From positions 1 through 64,000 of the forward strand of contig JAFREE010000084.1 of the NCBI GenBank assembly GCA_019400425.1: a stretch of DNA of 64,000 bases. Direction: 5' to 3'. The DNA is from Hymenochaete sp. R1. Taxonomy: Eukaryota; Basidiomycota; Agaricomycetes; Hymenochaetales; Hymenochaetaceae. Within the stretch, counting starts at the first letter, position 1, and each line of letters starts with the position of its first letter. This document shows positions 1-11,900 of this stretch, piece after piece. Under the pieces are notes generated by a model. It did no database searches. It was given only the letters and a program-made list of their open reading frames with translations, and was not told the DNA's origin. Both the position numbers and the translations under genes were made by a program.

Positions 1-73
1 TTCTGGGTGCGAATTCCCTTTACCCTCCGTTTTTAACGGGAAAACGGAGGGTAAAGGGAATTCGCACCCAGAA
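1..73. repeat. Perfect 33-bp inverted repeat (hairpin)
   Basis: Bases 1-33 are exactly reverse-complementary to bases 41-73, separated by a 7-base loop (34-40). The arms begin TTCTGGGTGCGAATTCC. The left end coincides with the window edge, so the arm may extend further. A foldback or MITE-like element, or the junction of two transposon ends, would give this structure. No transposase or target-site duplication can be seen from here. Confidence 0.9.
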
Positions 74-596
74 TAGACAATCTATTTGCTCCAAACAATT
101 TGAGGAAATGCAAATTTTGATTTAGAAAGGCATGTATCACGATCAAAATTTGACAACATAGTCTAAATACGGTTACTTTATTTCGCTACAACAACTGAAA
201 AAGCACATCTAAATTCTCAATTCCCTTCTAAGTCCCTTTCTCATTGCGGGATATCCGCAAATCCCCGGAGTGTCCGAACCCGAACCAGCTCTTAAAGTCT
301 TTTCTTTTCAACTTCTGATTTGTGACGGCCGTTTAACACCCCCTGGGTCAATTACAATGAGTCGCACGGATACCAGGCTCGAATAGGCTCACCCATTGTC
401 CTCTAGTCCCTCTCAAATGTCGGACAGCGATGGTTTTTCGCTCGTAAGTCAAACAGTTGCAAGCGACAGGAGACTTAGCATCCCATTTTGCTGTGTGTAT
501 TGGTCAATTCGCCACTGGAACTCATCCTACTACTATGGACGAGCATCTCTCTCGGAAATGGGCTCACAAAGACCAAGGAACACATATGCCGCATGA

Positions 597-1001
597 TTAA
601 GGAGAAAGTACCTTGAAATCGAAGTTGATACGGAATTGGCGCCCTTCAAGTGCGGTGGCCTCGATAACCGACCTCGTCTCTACCATGGTCAGTCCCTGAG
701 ATATAAAAGCCGCATTATGGTGTTTGACCTGCGAGTTGTATAGCTTTTTTTCAGAAGCTATTGATTCACAGTGCATGATGGTGCCGACAAGAGCATCAAT
801 TGTTATAAGTAGCTGGTCAGCCCAAGGAGTCAATGTCGTTGGCTTATCATTATGAAGTATAGCTGACTATAATTTGGAAAGGCATGGTCCATCCTTTCTA
901 AGTCTATTATGCGTCCAGAATAATCACAAGCGAAACTGTACCCTGTTGGTGCGAGCCTCCTCCGGTATGCAATTTAGCCATTCCCAGTCAAGCTTTCGCA
1001 T
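597..1001 (-). CDS. Unrecognised two-exon gene or gene fragment
   Basis: Two minus-strand exons join in phase 0: 1001-942 (starting MRKLDWEWLNCIPEE) and 866-597 (ending FDFKVLSP and a stop). The 75-nt intron has GT and AG ends. The product would be about 109 residues and I do not recognise it. Protein-like reading continues upstream in the same frame to about 1160 (containing FTRRAAVTVRDR), but it meets a stop at about 1170 with no usable AG acceptor. Either the true start is the internal ATG at 1001, or this is the 3' part of a damaged longer gene. Another reading at 1352-1612 on the same strand may be a further exon, but it could not be joined. Confidence 0.3.
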
Positions 1002-1828
1002 CAAATCTTCCTCCGTCGTAAAAGGCACCAGTTTACTTGAAACGATCCCTTTTCCAATCCTGTCTCTGACTGTCACTGCGGCACGGCGAGTGAAAGCGCG
1101 GAAAAAAGAGGCATTGAGGACCAGATGATAGCAGTCATGAGTTCGGATATGTATTGTGAGTATGTTAACGTTTCAAAGATCATTAAGTGACTAAAACACC
1201 TTGCACACCCGTATCACCCAACGTAGTCTCCACACCGTAAAGCTCGGTATTTGTATGACGTTGAAGCTCTGAGAAGTTGAATGATCGACGTTGAAAAAAG
1301 GACATCCATCGTATTGCCTATGATACAAAGTGCGTACTTTCTTCTATTCTTCTACACAGGTCCAAGTCTGACATTGTGATCTTCTTGCTCGAATGCCACG
1401 CTGGTAGGTCGAATATTTATCGGGGATAAATTAACCCCTTGGCAATGCACCCTACTTATATCCCAAAGTTTGCCGCATATTTCTAGCCCCCATCCAAAGG
1501 ACATATTTCGTAAAAAGGGGAGGGACACAGTTGCCAAGAAATGCAAACGTGGCGCCATTAGAAGGAAACTCACCTTGAGTTTACATTTCTCACATCCGCC
1601 AAAATTTCGCACGTTTGCATTTGATCAGACAATGAATCAAATATGTGCCATTACTAAACTTTGCACATGACTCGTTTGCGCTGGTGAACTAGCATTTGGC
1701 GACTCGCCTTCGCAGGTGCGGTTTTACACCATGTGAATAAATGAGGTCAGTTATGATTTTACCGTTGTAATTCGTAATCGAACTAATATTGTTGCTTTAA
1801 TCTCTCCATGCAAATCATTATAGCACCG
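1002..1828. other. No assignable gene
   Basis: This stretch holds protein-like but unjoined readings on the minus strand (about 1190-1340 and 1352-1612) that may belong to the gene or relic at 597-1001. Nothing else is recognisable. Confidence 0.4.
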
Positions 1829-2326
1829 TCATTTCGAAGCTCCTGTGGCGACATACTGATCAACGGGTCTGCAACGGAGATACGCCATTACCGTTTCCTT
1901 CGTATCATTTTTGTCATCGGACCCAACGTAAACTTAGCCGCCTCGTCGTCCGGCTTCATATTGATTCCGGAGTATGAAACTAGTTGACGTGCGCGCGAGG
2001 GATTCACATTAGCACCCATTCAGTGTTAAACTTATTCGTCTCGGATTCACGAAGCATTTAAGTTACTTACCGAGGAACTTTCTAATTCCGCTGTCGAGCT
2101 CCTTATACCAACAAGAGATGCTGATCTCTGCGCGAAGCTTGGGCTTAATGTCTACCAATTCATATATAAATCAAGCTTCATGACGCAAAGACACCGAAAA
2201 AGGAAAGTAGAGCGTACGTTCTTCAATAGCATCGTAATACGCCTCGAAAGAACTCAACGGAACATCTTCATAGTCTTTTTTCAGAGTGGCTTCGTTGCAA
2301 CGTTCCGGGATACCATCAAGCCTCAT
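1829..2326 (-). pseudogene. Small three-exon family member, probably frameshifted
   Basis: Exons 2326-2218, 2151-2071 and 1979-1829 use GT-AG introns, both in phase 1. Exon 1 begins MRLDGIPERC and contains AYYDAIEE. Exon 2 contains IKPKLRAEIS-like sequence (DIKPKLRAEISIS). Exon 3 begins SYSGINMKP. The same layout and motifs occur in the gene at 3776-4242 (AYYAAVDK, IKPKLSQGIS, YYSGPSM), so these are paralogues. In exon 3 the clean frame stops at 1888. Similarity to the paralogue continues one frame over (ETVMAYL aligned with AQVTAAL) to a stop at 1829. A one-base indel near 1920 would explain this. The function is unknown. A real gene with a different C-terminus is possible if the shift is a sequence error. 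Confidence 0.5.
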
Positions 2327-2400
2327 CTTAAGATGAGATAAAGTACGTATAAAGAGGTGAGAGAGAAAGTATGGTTTGTACTTGCCGCCATATCTTTCTT

Positions 2401-2783
2401 TTATAGGCCCTGTATCCCACTTCTTGGTAGCCCCATGGAATCACCAAGATACGGGACTCCCACCCCGTGCCAGACAACTCCGGGTGGCGAACCGTAGTAG
2501 CCGACTCTTGTTCAAGCAAGGACTCACTTATTTCCTGCAAGGTTTCTACTTAACCATGTACCATTTTTATTCCGAGATGTTGATAGGCCCGGATCCTTGT
2601 ACAGAAAGCGGAAAATGTACCGCTTCCTCGCCTATTTGACTCAGTATCCGGAAGGCCAAGTAAATGCGACATTGCCAAGTCTGCGATGTGGCGAGTTTCA
2701 ATGCACTTTTGGAGTTCGTTCATGGATACATCATTCATACAGGCCCTAAAACAAGCTCCGGCCTCGCTTTCATACTCTAACAA
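2401..2783 (-). CDS. Possible small two-exon gene, unrecognised
   Basis: An ATG at 2783 opens a 76-codon reading (MLEYESEAGACFRACMND). It can be spliced in phase 1 (donor after 2555, acceptor before 2504, 50-nt intron) to a second exon ending at a stop at 2401, giving about 110 residues. Unspliced, the frame meets a TAA eight codons before a second open stretch. No family is recognised. The only evidence is an open frame with compatible splice phases, so this is tentative. Confidence 0.25.
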
Positions 2784-3775
2784 CGCAGACGGAATTTACC
2801 ATCAAGTACATTTTGTACTTGATTGTTACACGCGCGTATGCCAGTGAAGTAGACTTTTTTCTTTCATCTGCGCATCTCATGACTATATTATGACACGCTA
2901 TTGCTCTCAATCAGATACGGGCTTCATAATTGAAGCGACGACATAATGAGAATCTGACCCTCTGTCAAGCTTCGCGAACGCTTTTTTCTTTGCCGCTCGA
3001 TGATTTTCTCTCGTGAGCCGAAGCTGCATACTAACAGTAACAAAAAGCGACGCTGGGAAAGTTTGCAATGCTCACGAGTCAGCTCTGTTATTGAATACTG
3101 AGATGTTCTGGAGCGCATGGCTTTGACCTCTTATGTGCCATCGTCGAGGGTCCTGAGTATGGGGGTTATTTCGATGTCCTCTTGAAACCCGGGCTTGATC
3201 TCTGAGTATGTATTCATTTCGATAATTAGAAAGGTAAGAGGTTCCGAATATACAAATGACGAGTTCTCAGTGATCAGAGAGCAATACTCTTCAGACATAA
3301 TGCCATTCCCGTATGTCTTATTGTGGATCCATCATACGCCTTCGGGAGACCGTCAGGTCCCAACCAAGGAATAGTAGAGGATCACGATGTGAAAAATCGT
3401 ATAAGAAGACTCGCGAGCCTAAGAATAAAAATGACTCCGTACGGCGACGTCCACTTTCAATCAACGGACAACGTGGGTCAACTTCAAATAGCAGACCTCG
3501 GAGACAAAAATTAGCTTACCAGTAAGCCCAGATGTGTACATCTATGAAATCTTATTTCAGCTCAGGAGAGGTCGGCTGGTTCGACGAGCTTCAAAGAGAG
3601 GGGGAGAGAGAAAGTTTCAAAGGGAGATAATCTTTCTTATTCAAAAATTTGCTGTCATTCGTGTGTTTGGGGGAAATATCGTTTATCATTTATTACTATC
3701 ATTTATGCTTCATTGCATGGAGATCTAAGCATCGCCAGACTATACCATAGCCATCAAAGCTAGAGATCAAACTTA
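2784..3775. other. No gene supported
   Basis: A plus-strand open stretch at about 3301-3514 (containing VDPSYAFGRPSGPNQG, preceded by an AG acceptor at 3297) reads like an exon. No upstream exon could be joined without an in-frame stop, and its product is unrecognised. The remainder shows nothing. Confidence 0.35.
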
Positions 3776-4242
3776 TTAGAGGTAAGCAACATCCAAAGCA
3801 TCGCTGTCGATATAGTCTGAGGGCTCTCTCTTTCCCAGAGCTGCAGTCACCTGTGCCTCTGTCACCCCGGCTTTAACCTCGCCTAATTTAAACGCCTTGT
3901 TCTGGCGAGCTGGTGCCATGCTAGGTCCAGAATAGTAGGCTACACCATACCACGATAATCGTGAGTTGCGAAATGAATCAGAAAATTATTAGACTACTCA
4001 CCTACGAACTGTTTACCGTCAGCGCCTACAATGAGCCCAACGGTAACGCTGATGCCTTGACTAAGTTTAGGCTTGATCGCTGATGGATCCAAGTCAGATT
4101 ATAGCCCATAATACTCGGAACCGAACCGGAAGGGAGGATACGCACTCTTGTCGACCGCAGCATAGTACGCCTGCAACGCACCAACGTCGCCGTGCTCGCT
4201 AACAAGGGTGCTGAAGGTAGACGGAAGTCCAATGATTTGCAT
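3776..4242 (-). CDS. Small three-exon protein of unknown family (112 aa)
   Basis: Exons 4242-4146, 4079-4002 and 3939-3776 (97, 78 and 164 nt) join through two GT-AG introns, both in phase 1, into 112 residues starting MQIIGLPSTF and ending SDALDVAYL. Without splicing, the first intron puts a TAA in frame, which at first looks like a nonsense mutation. The gene at 1829-2326 has an in-frame stop at the same codon and the same splice sites, so the intron is real in both. A TATA box lies about 100 bp upstream at 4341. No domain is recognised, and there is no signal peptide or membrane helix. It probably shares an ancestor with the genes at 1829, 5280, 12683 and 13673. Confidence 0.65.
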
Positions 4243-4340
4243 CGTAAGAATCAAGTTTGTATGAGAGTAGTGGAAGTAGTAGTGTCGATGAAGTAGAAGA
4301 AGGATCGATAATGAAAGTTATGCTCGCACAACCGCCCTCC

Positions 4341-4346
4341 TTTATA
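4341..4346 (-). promoter_or_regulatory. TATA box of the gene at 3776-4242
   Basis: TATAAA on the minus strand lies about 100 bp upstream of the ATG at 4242. That is a normal distance for a fungal core promoter with a short 5' leader. Confidence 0.5.
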
Positions 4347-4471
4347 GGTTTTTGAGGCCTCCTTTTCAGAGTCGCCTGTACAAGAGTCGCAAGCTCCTGA
4401 GTCGGATAAAAATTGCGGTGGCATAATCGAGCTCTCCGCGAGGAGCCTCGTAAGTTGCATTGCATTTCCAC

Positions 4472-5279
4472 ATTACCTACATACGAATCCCCTTTTTACC
4501 GCCACCGGATACATTGGCGAAGACCACTAGATCAGGAAACAAAAGAGTAGGACGAGTAGCCATTCAACTTGATGTTATGATAAATGTAAGTGAATCCCTT
4601 TCATATTATCTATAATTTTAAAGCACCTCTGAGTATATCGTTTGAGTATTTTGATGCTGAACACTTACTGTGTATAAGTGGACGAGGTACGAATATTCGG
4701 ACATGAGCAAAGCCTTTCTCGGAATTATCAAAAGAGGAAGCAGATTCCGTTCCGAAAACGAGGCGGGATCGCGTGTCCAAGTATCCTATGCGCCGTCGTG
4801 TGGAGAGAACGACAAGATTGGCTCCAAGGCCGAGCTACGAAAACTCATAGCCACCTTCTGCTGAGGACAGAATGCCATAGCCCAAGCGGCACAGGCTGCC
4901 GAGCAGACGACATTGCTTGCCAGTGCGAAAATATACCAAAAGGAACAATTCGCAAGTTTGACGCTCGGAGACTCGGACTAGCTGGAAACGTCTCTAAAAA
5001 CCCTGCCGGTGGCGTCACATCTTTGAAGAGTCCCACACGTTACGTCAATGATTCGTCATTCGGTGCGTATAGTAGACAGGAATGACTATCTGCGCTCGGG
5101 CGAGCAAAGCTCGCATGTTTGTATGATCCTGAAGTCAGTCCCGTGGCACTGTCGCAACGTCTGTAAGGTGAATCAAATAGTCTTCGTTGACGGGATGATT
5201 TTTTTCCAGCACACACGATAATTAATCAAGGAACACAAAACAAATTCTCTTGGTCCAGAACTACAACTCAGAGCTCCTT
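4472..5279. other. No gene supported
   Basis: A 135-codon plus-strand frame (4678-5085) and an overlapping protein-like frame (around 4870-5030, containing AIAQAAQAAEQTTLLASAK) are present. Neither could be extended into a spliced gene or recognised. Confidence 0.35.
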
Positions 5280-5774
5280 CTATTTAAGAGCCCACCTCGG
5301 AACAAACTCGTCGTGTTTCTTGTCGAAACCGCCTTCGAGGGTATTTACCGTCTCCCTGTCGTTAAGATTTCCCCAAGTAACAAGTGCGTTCTTGATTCCC
5401 TCGGTAGTCTGTATTTGGTAGTAAACTAAACCATTAACGGACAGAGAAAAATGGTCAGTTGCATCGGTAGGAGTAGGAGTAGTTACCAAGATTGACGCAC
5501 CGCAAAAGTACGAGCCATCATTCTTTACATCATAAATCCGAGGGTATATGTGTACGTCACCCTTTAACAGGGGTTGGACATCTTGAAAAATACAAGTGTG
5601 AATGGCGAGTCGCAAACAGACGAATCAGAAGAAAAATCAGGACAAACTGTTATCCAAGAGTTTGTAATACGGTTCGAGAGCAGCCACATTCTTCCGATTC
5701 TTCACCCCATCGAACCTTCTCGGGAGTTCTTCATAACCACCGTTGTCCTTTGTCCTTTTGATAAATTTTAACAT
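5280..5774 (-). CDS. Small two-exon protein, probable member of the same small family (142 aa)
   Basis: Exons 5774-5648 and 5581-5280 join in phase 1 across a 66-nt intron (donor GTTTGT, weaker than usual), giving 142 residues from MLKFIKRTKD to EFVPRWALK. The start at 5774 matches the length of exon 1 in the paralogues; an in-frame ATG at 5828 is also possible. Around the intron the protein reads ALEPYYKLLDN, then VQPLLKGDVHI and DGSYF. These align with ALQAYYAAVDK, IKPKLSQGIS and DGKQF of the gene at 3776-4242, with the intron at the same place. The second intron of that gene is missing here. The function is unknown. Confidence 0.5.
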
Positions 5775-6240
5775 GACGAAGGGTGGCCAACAAGTCTGCA
5801 ATCGAAAGAGAAAGCACCGTTTGGTCATTGTACGATTTATGATTCATGTATCTAGCCGCCACTTCTTTGCATAAAAAGACCTAGATATCGGTCGACCGAG
5901 TAAAGAAGACCGTCCATGTGGCGGCAGAGGTTGCCGGAGATCCGTGAGTATTAGTGTCAAGAAAGACTATAGGCCGCAAGAGGATGTTTTTAATGAGTGG
6001 TATACTCCACGAGACGCATCGAAAAGGTCGATTCAAGTTGACATCAATAGCGGTGAGCCTCAGGCTGAGAGTGAAACAAAGAAAGGAGAGTCGAGAAAAA
6101 GAATCCCAAATTGCCCAATGAGGAAGTCTTGTGCACGTGACCCTAGCCGAGTTTGTTGAGCCCCGAAAAAGAAAGAAAAATTCAAGATAGGATGATGAAA
6201 AACTGTGTAGCAGAACGGAACACACGAGAGAACGTCGTCC

Positions 6241-8486
6241 ATGGCACTCAGTCCTCCCCCGCCTCCCGTCTTCGCCATCGATGACAATGTCGGCATCGGC
6301 GGCGCCAGCAATGTTGACGGCGTTCCAAATGCATTCACGCCTGCTCGGCAGGATACCATCGAGGATGACCCCATTATCGATCCAGGACTGTTGAGCGCAC
6401 ACTGCGATGATGTGAGCACGACCAATGCCAATGCAAGCCCAAGCCTCAACAAAACCGTAAGCTCGAAAGAGAATGACGATATATACACGCTCAAGAAGAC
6501 GTACCTCAGTCTGCTGCCGACTGATAAGCTTGTCTCGACAATCTTGAAGCTTGTTGCTCACGCACCGCCGTCGGTTCTGTCCGAGATATGGCCCAAGGAC
6601 CTCAAGTCCGCAGTGGTGGAAGCCGCGGTCGCAGCCATCGTCGGAAGTGTGACTGCTGCGACAGCGAATAATAGCAGTGGAAATGGGACTGGTGACAGTG
6701 GCCCTACGCAGGCCGAGAAGGACAAGGCGATGGGGGCGTTGAGGGCTATGGGTGTCCGTGCATCTGCGAGCGAGACGCAGGCTCAAACGCAGAATGGGAC
6801 AGAGGACGATAACGATACATTGGTGGCCTCATCTTCACAACCGTTGACGACGCCGACAGAAACGAACGGAGCAGCAGTGGAGATAACGACAGAGGCTCCA
6901 GCTGCACCTGCAACTTCGCCCGCGACAGCGCCAGTACCGACGACAACCCCGACGCCAGCTCCCGTATCAGCGCCCGCACATTCGGACCCACTACCTACTC
7001 CTCCACCTCCGCCCCCACCAGCGCCCGCACACGCGCCTGAGCCTACAACGACGCCGATTCCCCCTCCTGCTCCTCCTGCACCCCCAGCGTCATCCTCATA
7101 TGCACATTCTCCTCAACCCGGCTTTTTCACGAATCCTTACGCCTCCGGTACATTTTCATATCAAGCAACAACCTTCAACCAAGCCTACTTCGCTACTCCC
7201 CCACCTCCACCTCCAGGACCCATCGCCGGACCCTCACACCATGCCACTATCATTCCACCCCCTCCACCTCCACCGGTCAACACTTCAAATCACATGAGAA
7301 GTGGTATGACAGGTCCTAGCGGAGGAGACGACGACCTTCCGTCGTACGAGGATATGATCGTCCAAGCGCTCCTTGTACTGAACGACCCGAACGGCGTTGC
7401 ACCGAAGCAGCTGTTCCAGTGGATGGCAGCGACGTATCCACTACAGGCAAATTTTCGGCCGAGCGCGAGTCAGGCGCTTCAAAAGGCATACAAGCGTGGG
7501 CGGTTTGAGAAGAATCAAGAAGGAAGGTATCGATTAAATGTGAATTGGTTAGGGGGACATGTGAGTGGTTCTCTTCAAAAGAAATCCTACTCCTATTTTT
7601 TTCTGAATACTGAATGGGACATCAGAGTGCCCGTCGGACGACTCGCCGTCCCCAATCGTACACCAAAGCAGTCACAAACCCGAACCCTTCCTCACATCAA
7701 CCTTCAAATACACACCACTTCCCACCACATCACTACACTTGGACGTACGGGCCTGGCGCCGTTGGCAAGTCCTCATCACGCCGTACGACTAGTCAGAGCC
7801 CTGTACCTCCTGGATCTGCGTTTTCGCCTCCGCCGCCTGACCTGATTAACCAGGTGGACTTGGATTTGCATAATAGCGTCGAGGCGGAGGAGAGCGCGAG
7901 GGATAGTATGGAAGCTGCGTATAGTATCTTGCAGGCGCTTAACATGGCACCTATACGTCCAGGAGATGGGGCCAATGGAAGTCATGTGTTCGCATCGGGT
8001 GATGATCCTGGTGATACTTCGCCGTCCGATGAGCCTGCGACGGAAACTGCTACGACGTCTCAAAACGAAGTAGATCCGGAGCAGAATGTCACTGTTAGCT
8101 CTTTGTCAACAGCAGCGAACAAAAATCCTTCTGGGCCTGCTCCTTCGACGTTGGTACCACCACCCATCTTCGCTTCAGAGGCCGACTTCCACATGCCTAC
8201 GCCCCCACCATCCGCCGCAACAAGGCCTTCCGCATTATCAACGGCAGCACCAGCAACTTCGTCTTCTCATATAGATCCCTCCCCATCCTCTCGCGCTCAG
8301 CTACAAGGTGCTCTTGCACTCCTTGCAGCACAGCTAGCTGAAATCGCTGCGGAATCGTCTGCTGCCCCGGTGGGCATCAATTCCGGCGGGGCAGCAAAGG
8401 CGACGTTAGAGAGTCTGGGGCTTGCTGACTTAGGGCTCTTTGATAACTCTTCATGGGCAGTATCGGCTGGGGACTCCGACTCTTAG
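6241..8486 (+). CDS. Linker-histone H1/H5-type winged-helix protein (726 aa)
   Basis: Two exons, 6241-7560 and 7626-8486, are joined in phase 0 by a 65-nt intron (GTGAGT...CATCAG). The only clear domain is at about residues 367-438. It starts LPSYEDMIVQALLVLNDPNG and continues through GRFEKNQEGRYRLN, which fits the winged-helix fold of linker histone H1/H5 (helices followed by a basic wing). Upstream is a helical segment (YLSLLPTDKLVSTILKLV) and then a long region rich in Pro, Ala and Thr with several poly-proline runs. The C-terminal part is also low-complexity, with one short helix near its end (LQGALALLAAQLAEIAAES). A nuclear, DNA-binding or chromatin role is inferred from the fold alone. 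The extended disordered arms make a true core H1 unlikely. Confidence 0.7.
7561..7625 (+). other. Intron of the winged-helix gene
   Basis: The donor is GTGAGTGG and the acceptor ACATCAG. The intron falls directly after the last residues of the winged-helix domain (NWLGGH). Confidence 0.8.
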
Positions 8487-8967
8487 CATTCTCCCTTTTC
8501 GCGTTCTATTTACTTACATTTTCGTTCATTCGTTGTTCTACTTTGGAATCCGTTCTGCTTTCACTCATTGTTTTTTTTTTCAATTAATACCATTGTATCA
8601 ATGTATCGCTCTCGATCCTATACTTTATCCTTCAACTGTTTCTGTTGTAACAGGATATCCGATTCTTATTTCCAATACACTGGCCGACGTTCCCGCCAGT
8701 CTGACAACATACATAGTTCTCATATTTGTTGTACATGTGTGTTGAGACGAGAGAAAAAAGAAATGCTTCCGGACTTCGGCCCGGCATTATTTACGGTCTT
8801 CCGAAAACAGTAAGGTTAGTCTGAAATGGACTGCCGATCTGTCGATCTACCGTCATTAAAGGCACGCTTGCTTCGCGACTGGCTTGAGTTGATAGCACTC
8901 CTCCCTCTCCTTCTTACCATCACTTTCTACATCGTTTATAGTGGTCAAGCAGTCTATCAGGTAAATA
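8487..8967. other. Intergenic, putative CHFR-like gene promoter
   Basis: About 480 bp, T-rich at first (likely 3' end of the upstream gene). No TATA box or gene is recognised. Confidence 0.5.
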
Positions 8968-11900
8968 ATGGCCTCGGAACCAGACCCTGGACGATCGATA
9001 AGGGTAGGCGACCAACGCAGAGACGAGCGATTGCCTGTCGGTGCCAATACCGATATACGGAACGAAGGTGGAAGCAGCGCTTCCGGACACGCCTACCACT
9101 CTACTTCAATCTCACCCTTACCCTCGAGCTCCACAATCGCAACCTTTGCTGCAATAACAACTTCCTCAACGATGTTGAAACGGCCCATCTCGTCAGCGGA
9201 CGTTGAAGATGACGTGGATGAAGAACAGGTCAACAACAGCCGGAAGAAGAGGTTGAAAGAGTCCGGTACTGGCGACGATGAGAAGGATGTTGATGTTGGA
9301 CCCAGTGGGTCAAGCACAAGCGCTAATGGCGTCGACTATGAATGTGAAGGGGAAAGCAAGGATCGTGATGTAGTAGGAAGTAATGTCGCAAAGATGGCAA
9401 TGATCGATGGGGACGCGCTTGTAGAGCGTCTCGCGCAGGAGCTGGAGTGCGGATGTTGCGCCGGGCTCGTATACAAACCTGTCGTCGTCCTGCCTTGTGA
9501 CCACTTCTTTTGCGGAAGGTGAGCTGTCCTCGTCTTTTATCGAAAATGAATGAAGCTGATGAAGTTCGGGACGCCCAGCTGCTGTACGCTCTGGATCAAG
9601 GTGCGTAATCCCATCGTCATAACCTAGCCCTTTGAACGGGGATGAGGTTGACATATATTGCTGGTTTTAATCTCTCGCCTTCGTGCTTTTAATTCTTGTA
9701 GAATGGAGGAACAAACTGTCCTACGTGTCGAACTGTGTCGTCCGCTGTTGTCCCATCTCGAGCGCTGCAGACAATGGTGGATGTGCTGCTGGACGTGGCA
9801 CCTCATCGGCAGCGAAGCGAACGCGAGCGGATACAAGCAGACGAGAGTTACCCAGTCTCTCGTGCGTTCAAAGTGGGTTCTTTGATCTTGTATTTTCAAA
9901 TGGCATGTATATATCATGGCTAATTGTCGACTTTCTAATGATAGATCCCGGTCCCTCGCGAACCTTCCCCAGAACCGATCATCCCAACTCCGTCTGAATA
10001 TCTCCAACCCTGCCCTCACTGTACCCCCAACAACGCTTACAACTACACCTGCCCACAACCCGTGCCAACTCCTCCCTCTTCCTCCACCCCCGATAGGTCC
10101 GGACGCGGATGGCCGATTGACGACGGTCCACCCCCAGGTCACGGCTTCTGCGGGAACTGCGAGTCTCTCCTTGCCCTTCGAGCACCCGCCACCACTCGCT
10201 GTGACTTTTGTCGCGTTTCATTCTGTGGAATCACTATTCAAGGTCGATGTGCCGCGCTTTCATTAGCGTCGCAAAGCCCAGCGGGCCTCGCTGATGTCGG
10301 TGATCTTGTACAATGCCCCGAAGTGTACGAATTATTTGACGATAACACGATCGAAGTGGAGGCAATGATTGATTACATGCGGGTACAGGGGATCTTACCG
10401 AAGCATGTCTTCAGACAGGTCAGTGTCTCACTCCCCATGGAATTTATCACACCACGCCGAACGCTGCGACTGACTGACCATATGCACCAGATCGCAATGT
10501 ATATCCAATCACAACCACGAGGCTTCCAGCCCCTCATCGAACAAGGCCTCTTTTCCGACATTCATGTTGGCTCAATCGCGGGAGCGTCTGGGCCTGAATT
10601 GGATTCGTCTGCGCCTCGGGGGACTATTTGCAGGCCCTGCGCGGCAGAGGTGTTCGTCGATGGACTGAAGGATTGGTGGATCCGAGAGAGGCGGAAGGCG
10701 ATTCGCGAGGGAAAGCTACCTGTGAAGACGGATTGTTTGCGGGGAACGGAATGTCCAGATTTGAACGAACCTTGTGAGTCGGATCATTTGACCTTTGTTA
10801 ATTCGCAGAGGGTTGGTCACTGATACATATACTCTACCTTATCTGCGGGTTATACGTGTCGTAGCTCATGGAAAAGAATGTAAAGCAATTTCTTTTGCTT
10901 ATCTTGAGCTCATTGAACTGACGCCCGGCCATAGTAAATCACCTCCTTGTACCACCAGAGCCTATCCTATCGCCCGAGCCTACTTCCAACCCTATGATGA
11001 TACCCGGCGCTCCAACGCGCCCTAACACACAACCGATGACTACCCATTCTTCAACTGCGCCTCTTCCCCGCCTCCCAATCCTTGATGCTCCTCTGCCCAA
11101 TATCATCCTCCCACCTTTTCCTGACGGTCCCATCCCGTCATACATAGCCCAGAATGACCTTGTGATCAGCACAACAGCAGGACCCTTTTCAAACTCGTAC
11201 TCGTCGACTGCACGCCCAGGGTTTCAAGACCTCTTACGACGATTTGGTGCCAACAATAGTGGTTCCAGTGGTTCCAGCCATGCGTCTAGTACAGGTGTAA
11301 GTCCAGGATTAGGATCGGGAACTGGGCCGAGATCTGGCCATATGCTTGGCAATAGAGGTGGTAGTCGACCAACAGAAATGAGTGAGATCCTGGGACAGCA
11401 CAGACCACCCATCCTCGCGCGTTCGAACTCAAGAACAAGACGACTAGATACGCTGTTCGCACCGGGAACCACGCACAGTGAAAGCGAACACCGAACGTTA
11501 CGTGTTCCGCAGCCCAGTTCGAGCGCAGCTATGGTTGTCGATGTGGAACAAGAAGAGGACACAGACGTCGACGTTGACTTTTCCGATGTTGAGACTATTG
11601 ACGCAGGTGAGGGACACGGGAATCGCGATCTAAGTCACCAAGACAGTATGAACGATCGATACTTCCACGAACGGCAAGACCCAGCCTCAGACGAATCGCA
11701 AGAGTCTGTCGAGGCATTCTTGATGGCAGGTGATACTGCCTTCGGAGGCGAGCCGGTGCCCAGTAATAACACCACCTCTACCTCTGCCTTTAGTTCTGTC
11801 TTTCCATGGAGCACCACTAACGATACCGTAAATATTGGTTCAGGCACAGTTCCTCCAAATGTCTTCTCAAGGCCGAACCACGCTCAACTAGGACAAGAAA

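Noticed and set aside
3776..4242. Nonsense pseudogene because of an in-frame TAA
   Set aside because: A 66-nt phase-1 intron with paralogous splice sites removes the stop.
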